Shown: piece after piece, positions 1 to 4,547 of the stretch
Layout: each line of letters begins with the position of its first letter
How positions within the stretch are numbered: the stretch's first letter is position 1
Assembly: GCA_023429685.1 (NCBI GenBank)
Contig: JAEZDF010000101.1
Span: 1 to 6,339 of the forward strand
Direction of reading: 5' to 3'
Length of the DNA stretch: 6,339 nucleotides
Source: Bacillota bacterium
Lineage (GTDB): Bacteria > Bacillota > Clostridia > Oscillospirales > Ruminococcaceae
Translations under genes and position numbers: made by a program
The notes under the pieces: generated by a model
Seen by the model: the letters and a program-made list of their open reading frames with translations, nothing else
Database searches by the model: none
Told to the model about the DNA's origin: nothing

Positions 1-2
1 TA

Positions 3-344
3 CTGGTGCTTTATCACAAAAAAGGCACGGTGCGCTCCATCGACATTGCACATGAGCTTGGCTTTACAAAGCCGAGCATCAGCCGCGCGATGTCTATCCT
101 GCGCGAGGATGGCTACATCACCATGGATGATAAAAACGGGCAGATTCTTCTCACCCAAAAGGGCAGGGATAAGGCGGAGCATGTGTACGAACGCCATTGC
201 CTGATAACCCGCTACCTGACCGAGGTTCTCGGCGTCAGCCCCGAAACGGCGGATGCCGACGCCTGCCGCATCGAGCATGTCATTAGTCAGGAAAGCTTTG
301 ACTGTATGAAAGACTATCTTACCGCAAACAAGGCGGCTGAATAA
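3..344 (+). CDS. DtxR/MntR-family metal-dependent transcriptional repressor, 3' part (5' end outside window)
   Basis: The reading frame is open to the left edge, so the start and the first N-terminal residues (including one metal ligand) lie outside the window. What remains is a winged helix-turn-helix (DIAHELGFTKPSISRAMSIL, then a wing ending ILLTQKG) and the metal-binding/dimerisation helices (YERHCLITRYLTEVLG and DACRIEHVIS). The protein ends soon afterwards, so it is the short two-domain type like B. subtilis MntR, without the SH3/FeoA-like third domain of DtxR or IdeR. Family knowledge: these repressors bind Fe2+ or Mn2+ and then bind operators of metal-uptake genes. Candidate ligands seen are His (195-197), Cys (264-266), Glu (273-275) and His (276-278). 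The Cys sits where DtxR has C102 and MntR has E99, which hints at iron rather than manganese; this is inference. The GNAT gene follows after 27 bases on the same strand. Exact regulon and metal cannot be told from the sequence. Confidence 0.88.
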   Translation: MVLYHKKGTVRSIDIAHELGFTKPSISRAMSILREDGYITMDDKNGQILLTQKGRDKAEHVYERHCLITRYLTEVLGVSPETADADACRIEHVISQESFDCMKDYLTANKAAE

Positions 345-371
345 ACAAGTATAACAGCAAGGAGACATCGC

Positions 372-866
372 ATGAGCCATTTTTCAATCCGTCCCGCAAC
401 AGAACAGGACACAGCGCTGATATTGCATTATATTCTGGAGCTTGCCCGCTACGAACAGCGTGAAAAAAGCGTAAAGGCAACCGAACAGACCATACACGAT
501 TCTCTGTTTGTTAAAAAGGCTGCCAATGGGCTGATTCTCGAGAGCGAGGACGCACCCGTCGGCTATGCCGTATATTTTTATAACTTTTCAACCTTCGAGG
601 GAAGACCGGGGCTGTACCTTGAGGATGTGTATGTTGACCCCGCCTATCGGGGCAAAGGGTATGGTAAAGCGGTTTTTCAGTACCTCGCTAACCTCGCGAG
701 GGAGAACGGCTGCGCTCGCATGGAATGGACCTGTCTGGACTGGAACACCCCGTCTCACCAGTTCTACCATGGTCTGGGTGCAAGCACCCATCCTAGTTGG
801 ATTATCCACCGGCTTAAGGAAGAGCAGATAGACGCGCTTGCCGAAGAGTACGGAGCAAAACTGTAA
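372..866 (+). CDS. GNAT-family N-acetyltransferase, SSAT (diamine/thialysine acetyltransferase)-like
   Basis: This 164-residue protein is a single GNAT domain of normal length. It has the N-terminal strand SIRPATEQDTALI, the acceptor-side segment ending FEGRPGLYLEDVYVDP (residues 75-90), the acetyl-CoA pyrophosphate loop RGKGYG (93-98), and the late motif LDWNTPSHQFYHGLGA (122-137), in which Y132 matches the conserved general-acid Tyr of the SSAT group. The FEGRPGLYLEDVYV and LDWN..S..FY signatures are typical of spermidine/spermine and thialysine N-acetyltransferases, so a small polyamine or amino-acid analogue is the likely substrate. That is inference from similarity, and the acceptor could be different. 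The ATG at 372 is preceded by AAGGAG (359-364) at good spacing. It lies 27 bases after the DtxR-type regulator, probably in the same transcript, and ends just before a strong hairpin at 878-905. Confidence 0.9.
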   Translation: MSHFSIRPATEQDTALILHYILELARYEQREKSVKATEQTIHDSLFVKKAANGLILESEDAPVGYAVYFYNFSTFEGRPGLYLEDVYVDPAYRGKGYGKAVFQYLANLARENGCARMEWTCLDWNTPSHQFYHGLGASTHPSWIIHRLKEEQIDALAEEYGAKL

Positions 867-877
867 GAATACACGAA

Positions 878-905
878 AAGCCCGGCGGACGAAACCGCCG
901 GGCTT
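878..905. terminator. Bidirectional intrinsic terminator between convergent genes
   Basis: A perfect 11-bp stem (AAGCCCGGCGG / CCGCCGGGCTT) closes a 6-base loop (ACGAAA). It starts 11 bases after the stop of the plus-strand acetyltransferase and ends 21 bases before the stop of the minus-strand pseudouridine synthase. On the minus strand the stem runs directly into CTTTTCGTGTATT. On the plus strand the T run is weaker (TTTT at 916-919). It most likely serves both genes, and better on the minus strand. Confidence 0.85.
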
Positions 906-926
906 ACGTATGTGCTTTTCATCGAA

Positions 927-1883
927 CTATCGGTCAAGAAACTCCCCGGCAAACCATACGTCGCGCACCTCAAACTCTCGTCCGTTCAGGTAGCCAAGAG
1001 CCCCCGCGTCACCCTGAAACCGAAAGGCAAGGCGGTAGGAGTACAGCGCCTGAACCCGGTGCCCGCTGCCCTTGTTCTGTTGGTTTGTGCCATACTTTGT
1101 GTCCCCAAGCAGTGGGTGACCCACAAACGCAAGGTGCGCGCGGATCTGGTGGGTTCGCCCCGTCAGCAGGTCCACCTCCAGCAGTGTGCGGTCGTCCTTT
1201 TGGGCGAGCACACGGTAGTGAGTCCTAATCTCCTTTGCGCCGGGAAACGGTCTGCTCTGCACCGTCACACGGTTTTGCTCGCTGTCCTTTTTCAGGTACG
1301 CGCACAGGGTGTCGCTCTTTTTTGGGGGAATGCCGTGCACGATGCATAGGTAGTACTTGTGCACCTCGCGCAGCTTAATCTTTTCGTTTAAAATACGCAG
1401 TGCCTCTGCGGTCTTTGCCGCGATGACAATGCCGCCGGTGTTGCGGTCGATGCGGTTGCACAGTGCGGGAGCAAACGAGTTTTCGTTTGCGGGGTCGTAC
1501 TCTCCGCGCTCAAATAGATGCCGCTGGATTCGGTTTATCAGCGTGTCCACCGCTTCGCGGTCATCCTCGTGTACAATCAGCCCCGGGGGCTTGTCCGCAA
1601 GCAGGATGTTCTCATCCTCATACAGGATGTTCAGGTCATCGGGTGCCAGCAAAAAGGCGTTCTCCCCCTCGGCGTCGCCAAAAAACTCGTCGCCGATATA
1701 CAGCTCAAGCACATCCCCCTCGTTTAGACGCGTTGCGTTGTCGCACCGCTTGCGGTTGAGCTTGATGCGCTTTAAACGCAGGTATTTGTGCATCAGAGAG
1801 GCGGGCAAACGCGGCACTGCCTTGTTTAGGAATTTATCCAAACGCTGTCCCGCATCGTTTTTGCCTATGGTAAAGCTTCTCAA
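927..1883 (-). CDS. RluA/RluD-family pseudouridine synthase (rRNA large-subunit type)
   Basis: The product (318 residues, normal length for RluC/RluD) has an N-terminal S4 RNA-binding domain (about residues 12-62, GQRLDKFLNKAVPRLPASL onward) and a C-terminal synthase domain. The latter begins NILYEDENILLADKPPGLIVHEDD (85-108) and carries the catalytic motif NRIDRNTGG (143-151, D146 the nucleophilic Asp) and TGRTHQIRAHL (241-251). Family knowledge: these enzymes isomerise uridines to pseudouridine, usually in 23S rRNA. The first motif residue is Asn instead of the more common His; I believe this is common in clostridial members. The start is TTG at 1883, supported by a Shine-Dalgarno GGAGGA five bases upstream (1889-1894). 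The target uridines cannot be assigned. A clear promoter lies about 100 bases upstream, and the gene is convergent with the acetyltransferase. Confidence 0.93.
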   Translation of the reverse strand: MRSFTIGKNDAGQRLDKFLNKAVPRLPASLMHKYLRLKRIKLNRKRCDNATRLNEGDVLELYIGDEFFGDAEGENAFLLAPDDLNILYEDENILLADKPPGLIVHEDDREAVDTLINRIQRHLFERGEYDPANENSFAPALCNRIDRNTGGIVIAAKTAEALRILNEKIKLREVHKYYLCIVHGIPPKKSDTLCAYLKKDSEQNRVTVQSRPFPGAKEIRTHYRVLAQKDDRTLLEVDLLTGRTHQIRAHLAFVGHPLLGDTKYGTNQQNKGSGHRVQALYSYRLAFRFQGDAGALGYLNGREFEVRDVWFAGEFLDR

Positions 1884-1888
1884 AACAA

Positions 1889-1894
1889 TCCTCC
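1889..1894 (-). promoter_or_regulatory. Ribosome binding site that fixes a TTG start for the pseudouridine synthase
   Basis: On the minus strand the sequence GGAGGA is followed by five bases and then TTG, from which the S4-domain protein reads MRSFTIGKNDAGQRLDKFL. The spacing is good and no ATG or GTG at the expected N-terminus competes. Confidence 0.75.
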
Positions 1895-1987
1895 GTGTCT
1901 GTTATACCAAGTTAGCGATATGAAGTTAAGAATCGGCGGAGTGGTAGCCTCGCACCACCGCTTATGCTATACACATCCGCTAATGTG

Positions 1988-2017
1988 ATTATACTGCTCG
2001 TAGCGATGGTTGGTCAA
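1988..2017 (-). promoter_or_regulatory. Sigma-A type promoter of the pseudouridine synthase gene
   Basis: On the minus strand TTGACC (2017 to 2012) is separated by 18 bases from a perfect TATAAT (1993 to 1988). Transcription would start near 1981, giving a leader of roughly 95-100 bases. That leader contains a small hairpin (GTGGT 1941-1945 / ACCAC 1954-1958) of unknown meaning. The -35 is overlapped by one arm of the inverted repeat at 2007-2046. Confidence 0.7.
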
Positions 2018-2046
2018 TTATTTTCGCCTATGCACTGTACCAACCA
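2007..2046. repeat. Spaced 8-bp inverted repeat in the divergent intergenic region
   Basis: TGGTTGGT (2007-2014) and ACCAACCA (2039-2046) are perfect inverted copies with 24 bases between. The left arm covers part of the -35 of the minus-strand promoter. On the plus strand the right arm is followed by CTGTTTTTG, so as RNA this would be a large-loop hairpin with a short T run. It could be an operator or a weak terminator for antisense transcription; the sequence does not decide. Confidence 0.45.
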
Positions 2047-2053
2047 CTGTTTT

Positions 2054-2068
2054 TGTTATATAATAACA
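2054..2068. promoter_or_regulatory. Palindrome TGTTAT-ATA-ATAACA overlapping a TATAAT (possible pyrE promoter/operator)
   Basis: Six-base arms are perfect inverted copies around a 3-base centre. The palindrome contains a consensus TATAAT (2059-2064) reading toward pyrE. The -35 at 17-base spacing (TGTACC, 2036-2041) matches consensus at only three positions, so this is either a weak or activated promoter or a chance AT-rich hit. If used, pyrE would have a leader of about 150 bases. Confidence 0.35.
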
Positions 2069-2095
2069 TGTAGTTGGATGTCTGCCTGCCATAAT

Positions 2096-2109
2096 TCGAT
2101 TGTAATCGA
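2096..2109. repeat. 14-bp perfect palindrome TCGATT-GT-AATCGA upstream of pyrE
   Basis: The arms are perfect inverted copies with a 2-base centre, sized like a binding site for a dimeric regulator. I recognise no known operator. Nothing else is visible between 2110 and 2150. The whole 1884-2218 gap holds no convincing gene. Confidence 0.4.
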
Positions 2110-2157
2110 GCGGGCGAATAATATATGGAGATCCGGCGGTAAAATTGATTATTGACA

Positions 2158-2218
2158 TGCCGCACAATTCCAAGCGGCAAAGAAAAACAGCCGGCACTGC
2201 CGGCGGATTGGAGCGGCT
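2158..2218 (+). promoter_or_regulatory. pyrE leader with two hairpins and alternative pairing near the ribosome binding site
   Basis: Hairpin 1 is TGCCGC (2158-2163) with GCGGCA (2174-2179) and a 10-base loop. Hairpin 2 is GCCGG (2190-2194) with CCGGC (2200-2204) and a 5-base loop. The pyrE Shine-Dalgarno GGAG is at 2210-2213, five bases before ATG. GCGGC recurs at 2213-2217, so the left arm of hairpin 1 could pair there instead. AGCCG (2189-2193) could likewise pair with CGGCT (2214-2218) and enclose the GGAG. This is compatible with translational control, but is inference only. Confidence 0.35.
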
Positions 2219-2806
2219 ATGTTGACAAATGAACGTGTTGAACAGATATTAAAGGAAGCGGGGGTTTTACTGGAGGGGCATTTCTTGCTCACCTCGGGCA
2301 AGCACTCCGACCGCTACCTGCAATGCGCAAGGATATTCCGTAACACGAAGTACAGCGAGGAACTGTGCGCAGCGCTTGCGGACAAGTTTAAGGACGATGC
2401 GGTAGACGTGGTAATCGGTCCCGCCATGGGCGCGGTGCAGATGGCGTACGAAGTAAGCCGTAGCATCGGCTGCGAGAATTATTTTGCCGAGCGCGAGGAT
2501 GGCAAGATGGTACTGCGCCGCGGCTTTGAGATTACTCCGGGTATGCGCTGCCTGCTTGTGGAGGATGTTGTCACCACCGGCGGCTCGGTTGTTGAGGTAA
2601 AGGAGCTTGTGGAAGCAGCGGGTGGCGTAGTGGTTGGTATCGGCTCTATCGTCGACCGCACGGGCGGCGAGATTCAGTTTGGCGTACCCTACCGCGCCGT
2701 ATATTCCGTCAAGGTGCAGGCGTGGGAGGCAGGAGACTGCCCGCTGTGCAAAGAGGCGACCATCCCGCTGGTGAAGCCGGGCAGCAGAAAGCTTCCGACA
2801 AAGTAG
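2219..2806 (+). CDS. pyrE: Orotate phosphoribosyltransferase
   Basis: The enzyme transfers orotate to PRPP to form OMP and pyrophosphate, the fifth step of de novo pyrimidine synthesis, in the cytosol. The 195-residue sequence shows LTSGKHSDRYLQCA near the N-terminus (24-37), a G-P-A-M-G loop (68-71 region), the flexible catalytic-loop segment EREDGKMVLRRGFEI (91-105), and the PRPP-binding motif LVEDVVTTGGS (113-123). The C-terminus carries CPLC (174-177) and VKPGSR (185-190), a tail typical of the Thermus/clostridial OPRTase group and absent from E. coli PyrE; the two cysteines may bind metal or stabilise the tail. The ATG is preceded by GGAG five bases upstream. The other pyr genes are not beside it, so pyrE seems to be detached from the main operon. 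radC begins 43 bases after the stop, with no visible promoter or terminator between. Confidence 0.95.
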   Translation: MLTNERVEQILKEAGVLLEGHFLLTSGKHSDRYLQCARIFRNTKYSEELCAALADKFKDDAVDVVIGPAMGAVQMAYEVSRSIGCENYFAEREDGKMVLRRGFEITPGMRCLLVEDVVTTGGSVVEVKELVEAAGGVVVGIGSIVDRTGGEIQFGVPYRAVYSVKVQAWEAGDCPLCKEATIPLVKPGSRKLPTK

Positions 2807-2849
2807 CACCCCCAAATCTTAACACAATTATGTGTGGGCGGTGGGTAAT

Positions 2850-3524
2850 ATGACAGGGATTCATCAAGGGCATCGCGGTCGGCTTAAGCAGCGCTTTCTC
2901 GAAAGCGGGCTGGATGCGTTTAGCGACCATCACATCCTAGAGCTGTTGTTGTTTTACGTTTTACCCCGCCGTGATACCAACGTGCTGGCTCATAGGCTAA
3001 TGCAGCGGTTCGGCTCGCTCTCGGGCGTGCTGGATGCACCGATTCAGGAATTGTCCGAGGTCGAGGGCATCGGCGACAGCGCGGCGGCGTATCTCAAGCT
3101 GTTTTCTCAGGTGGCGCGGGTATATTTTAACGACAAGCTCAAGGATGGCGTGGTGCTCGATACCGCCGAAAAGGTGGGCGAGTATCTGATACCCAAGTAC
3201 ATCGGCATCATGCACGAGATGGTGTTGCTCGTTTGTCTTGACTCCAAGGGCAAGGTGCAGTCCTGCACCGCGGTCATGGAGGGAACCATCAACGCCACGC
3301 AGGTGTCGGTGCGCAAGATCATCGAAACCGCGGTGCGCAACAACGCCGCGTCGGTCATCCTGTCGCACAACCACCCCAGCGGGCTTGCCATCCCCTCGCG
3401 GGATGATATTGTCACCACCCAAAAGATCGAGCAGGCGCTCGCGCTGATTAGCGTTCATCTGGTCGACCACATCATCGTGGCGGACAACGACTGGGTGTCG
3501 CTGCGCGACTCCGCTTATCTGTAA
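2850..3524 (+). CDS. radC: RadC-family JAMM/MPN-domain protein (DNA-repair associated)
   Basis: The protein has an N-terminal UPF0758 segment with a helix-hairpin-helix-like motif (LSEVEGIGDSAAAYLKLF, about residues 69-86) and a C-terminal JAMM metalloprotease-like domain. The zinc motif is complete: H173-x-H175, S183 and D186 in SHNHPSGLAIPSRDD, with E144 in VMEGTIN a candidate upstream Glu. Family knowledge: RadC was named for a radiation phenotype later traced to another gene; its biochemical role is uncertain. I chose ATG 2850 (224 residues, MTGIHQGHRGRLK) because clostridial relatives begin close to the HxGHRxRL segment. An in-frame GTG at 2832 would add six residues but has no ribosome binding site. 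The site for ATG 2850 is itself poor (GGTGGG). It is probably co-transcribed with pyrE. Confidence 0.92.
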   Translation: MTGIHQGHRGRLKQRFLESGLDAFSDHHILELLLFYVLPRRDTNVLAHRLMQRFGSLSGVLDAPIQELSEVEGIGDSAAAYLKLFSQVARVYFNDKLKDGVVLDTAEKVGEYLIPKYIGIMHEMVLLVCLDSKGKVQSCTAVMEGTINATQVSVRKIIETAVRNNAASVILSHNHPSGLAIPSRDDIVTTQKIEQALALISVHLVDHIIVADNDWVSLRDSAYL

Positions 3525-3572
3525 ATACAGGTACCAACCCAAAATGGAAACATAAAGATTTAATTACTTTTA

Positions 3573-3601
3573 TTGACTTTTTTACACCACTATGGTAACA
3601 T
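3573..3601 (+). promoter_or_regulatory. Extended -10 promoter for the M23-like lipoprotein gene
   Basis: TTGACT (3573-3578) is followed after 17 bases by TAACAT (3596-3601), which is preceded by TGG and so forms an extended -10 (TGGTAACAT). Transcription would start near 3607-3609. The -10 lies in the left arm of the perfect inverted repeat at 3585-3624, so any protein bound there would control the promoter. Confidence 0.55.
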
Positions 3602-3624
3602 GTATTCATGTTACCATAGTGGTG
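3585..3624 (+). terminator. Perfect 18-bp inverted repeat: radC terminator and/or operator of the next gene
   Basis: The left arm CACCACTATGGTAACATG and the right arm (3607-3624) are perfect inverted copies around a 4-base loop TATT. The right arm is followed by CTTTTATTAT, so in RNA read through from radC it forms a long hairpin with a short U run, an intrinsic-terminator layout, though its stem is less GC-rich than usual. At the same time it covers the -10 and likely start site of the next promoter, as an operator would. Transcripts starting near 3608 contain only the right arm and so would not form the hairpin. Confidence 0.6.
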
Positions 3625-3659
3625 CTTTTATTATAAGAAAAGGAGGAACGAGGTCCACC

Positions 3660-4298
3660 ATGCGTATGATTAAAACGACAGATTCACGAAGGCGTGCCTT
3701 AACCGCCTCGATTGTTATTGTGGTTGTTATAGCGACCGTTGCTCTGTCTTCGTGCTCAAGAGACACTCTTGTTGACGTCGGCAATCCGCAGCAGGGACAG
3801 ACCGCAAGCGCGGATTCGCTTCTGCCCTCCCAAGAGAGCAGAAGTGAATCCGCGCAGGAGAGCAGTGAACTATTGCCCCCACCTTCTTCCGCCGAGGAAA
3901 ATGGGGAAGAGGAGGTAATTGTTTATGAGCACACCGATGCAACGCGGTACCGATCGCCGGTGGACGCTATGGATGTTGCGTGGGAGCTGTTGGACGACAA
4001 CGAGGTGCGGATAACCAGCGAAAAACAAGAAGCCGTATACGCGGCGGAAGCCGGTAAGGCCATTGTCAAAAAAAGACCCGGCTCTGATGATCCGTTCAAT
4101 TTTGTATTGATTGTGCACGACAATGGCACTGAAACCCTTTACAGGCATTTGGATAACTTTGCGGTGGAATTCGAAGAGCGGGTTGAAAAAGGGCAAAAGC
4201 TCGCCGAAATGCAGGAGGCGAACGGGCATTACTCCTTCCGGTTCAGTGTTCGCCGATATATCGGGGAAAATCTTGAGATTATTATTCCATCAGATTGA
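3660..4298 (+). CDS. Lipoprotein with degenerate M23/LytM (peptidase-like) domain
   Basis: The 212-residue product starts with a lipoprotein signal: basic RRR (10-12), a hydrophobic stretch (13-29) and lipobox L29-S-S-C32. A Ser/Glu/Pro-rich linker (about 43-90) leads to a C-terminal domain with the LytM fold pattern: AVYAAEAGKAIV (125-136), FVLIVHDNGTETLYRHL (148-164), VEKGQKLAEM (175-184) and a final strand ending FSVRR. The zinc and catalytic residues are largely missing. The usual HxxxD position reads D113/R117 and the HxH position reads S192/R194; only H163 remains. It is therefore probably a non-catalytic envelope protein, like the LytM factors that activate amidases or act in sporulation (EnvC, SpoIIQ-like); this is inference. 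ATG 3660 is chosen since translation further upstream would run into the promoter; AAGGAGG (3640-3646) is 13 bases away and GAGG (3650-3653) is nearer. It has its own promoter and terminator. Confidence 0.8.
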   Translation: MRMIKTTDSRRRALTASIVIVVVIATVALSSCSRDTLVDVGNPQQGQTASADSLLPSQESRSESAQESSELLPPPSSAEENGEEEVIVYEHTDATRYRSPVDAMDVAWELLDDNEVRITSEKQEAVYAAEAGKAIVKKRPGSDDPFNFVLIVHDNGTETLYRHLDNFAVEFEERVEKGQKLAEMQEANGHYSFRFSVRRYIGENLEIIIPSD

Positions 4299-4324
4299 CA
4301 GTTGAATGAGAGTGAACATATATA

Positions 4325-4373
4325 AAGAGCTGTCCCGCCATTACAAGAATGGAGGCAGTTCTTTTAATTTTTT
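4325..4373 (+). terminator. Intrinsic terminator of the M23-like lipoprotein gene
   Basis: AAGAGCTG (4325-4332) pairs with CAGTTCTT (4356-4363, one G-U), and CCATT (4338-4342) with AATGG (4348-4352) around loop ACAAG; a small internal mismatch region separates the two helices. The 3' side runs into TTTTAATTTTTT (4362-4373). It begins 27 bases after the stop codon. Confidence 0.85.
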
Positions 4374-4381
4374 GGGTGATT

Positions 4382-4390
4382 TGTTATAAT
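4382..4390 (+). promoter_or_regulatory. Possible upstream uvrB promoter (extended -10)
   Basis: TGTTATAAT is a perfect extended -10 (TGn plus TATAAT at 4385-4390). The -35 at 17-base spacing falls in the T run of the preceding terminator and is poor. If used, transcription starts near 4397, upstream of the LexA-like box, which could act as a roadblock. Confidence 0.4.
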
Positions 4391-4404
4391 ATTTGAATTC
4401 TCTC

Positions 4405-4433
4405 TATACAAACGTATGTTTTTGCTATATAAT
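4405..4433 (+). promoter_or_regulatory. uvrB promoter
   Basis: TATACA (4405-4410, four of six matches to the -35 consensus) is followed after 17 bases by a perfect TATAAT (4428-4433). Transcription would start near 4440, leaving a leader of about 108 bases. The leader has a weak hairpin (GTATT 4453-4457 / AATAC 4473-4477) with no recognised role. Confidence 0.65.
4409..4422 (+). promoter_or_regulatory. LexA (DinR)-type SOS box in the uvrB promoter
   Basis: CAAACGTATGTTTT matches the Gram-positive LexA consensus CGAACRNRYGTTYG at 12 of 14 positions, with the AAC-N4-GTT core intact. The inner arm G/C pair is replaced symmetrically by A/T. The site lies between the -35 and -10 of the uvrB promoter, where a bound repressor would block RNA polymerase. 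Family knowledge: uvrB is an SOS gene in Bacillus and others, which supports the call. Confidence 0.65.
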
Positions 4434-4547
4434 TAGGGAGCATAAAAACGATGTATTGCACCGTTGCAGCCTAATACAAAACGTTGATTATTATTTAATA
4501 TTGTTAACCAGTAAATATTACACGCGAAGGAATGAACGGCGAAAAAG

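Noticed and set aside
912..1349. Long plus-strand reading frame of 145 codons
   Set aside because: It is antisense to the conserved catalytic part of the pseudouridine synthase and begins next to the terminator without a ribosome binding site.
1964..2155. 63-residue reading frame with a hydrophobic stretch in the divergent intergenic region
   Set aside because: It has no ribosome binding site, its codon use is unlike the neighbours, it overlaps promoter elements and palindromes, and its sequence resembles no family I know.
2152..2157. Consensus TTGACA as -35 of a pyrE promoter
   Set aside because: No acceptable -10 exists 15-19 bases downstream; the region there is GC-rich hairpin sequence.
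2126..2218. PyrR-type attenuator in the pyrE leader
   Set aside because: AGATCCGGCGGT only loosely recalls the PyrR binding loop, and no terminator/antiterminator pair with a T run is present on the plus strand.
2832..2849. GTG at 2832 as radC start
   Set aside because: No Shine-Dalgarno sequence precedes it and the extra residues WAVGN are not expected in this family; ATG 2850 fits better.
3630..3657. Minus-strand promoter TGGACC-16-TATAAT reading back toward radC
   Set aside because: The spacing is short, the -35 is imperfect, and no minus-strand gene lies downstream; probably chance in an AT-rich gap.
3573..3659. Upstream extension of the lipoprotein frame from a TTG at 3573
   Set aside because: It would translate the promoter and the inverted repeat, has no ribosome binding site, and would bury the lipoprotein signal peptide inside the protein.
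4451..4474. Seven-codon leader peptide (MYCTVAA) ahead of uvrB
   Set aside because: The only possible ribosome binding site (GGGAG 4436-4440) is at or before the predicted transcription start, and nothing else supports translation.
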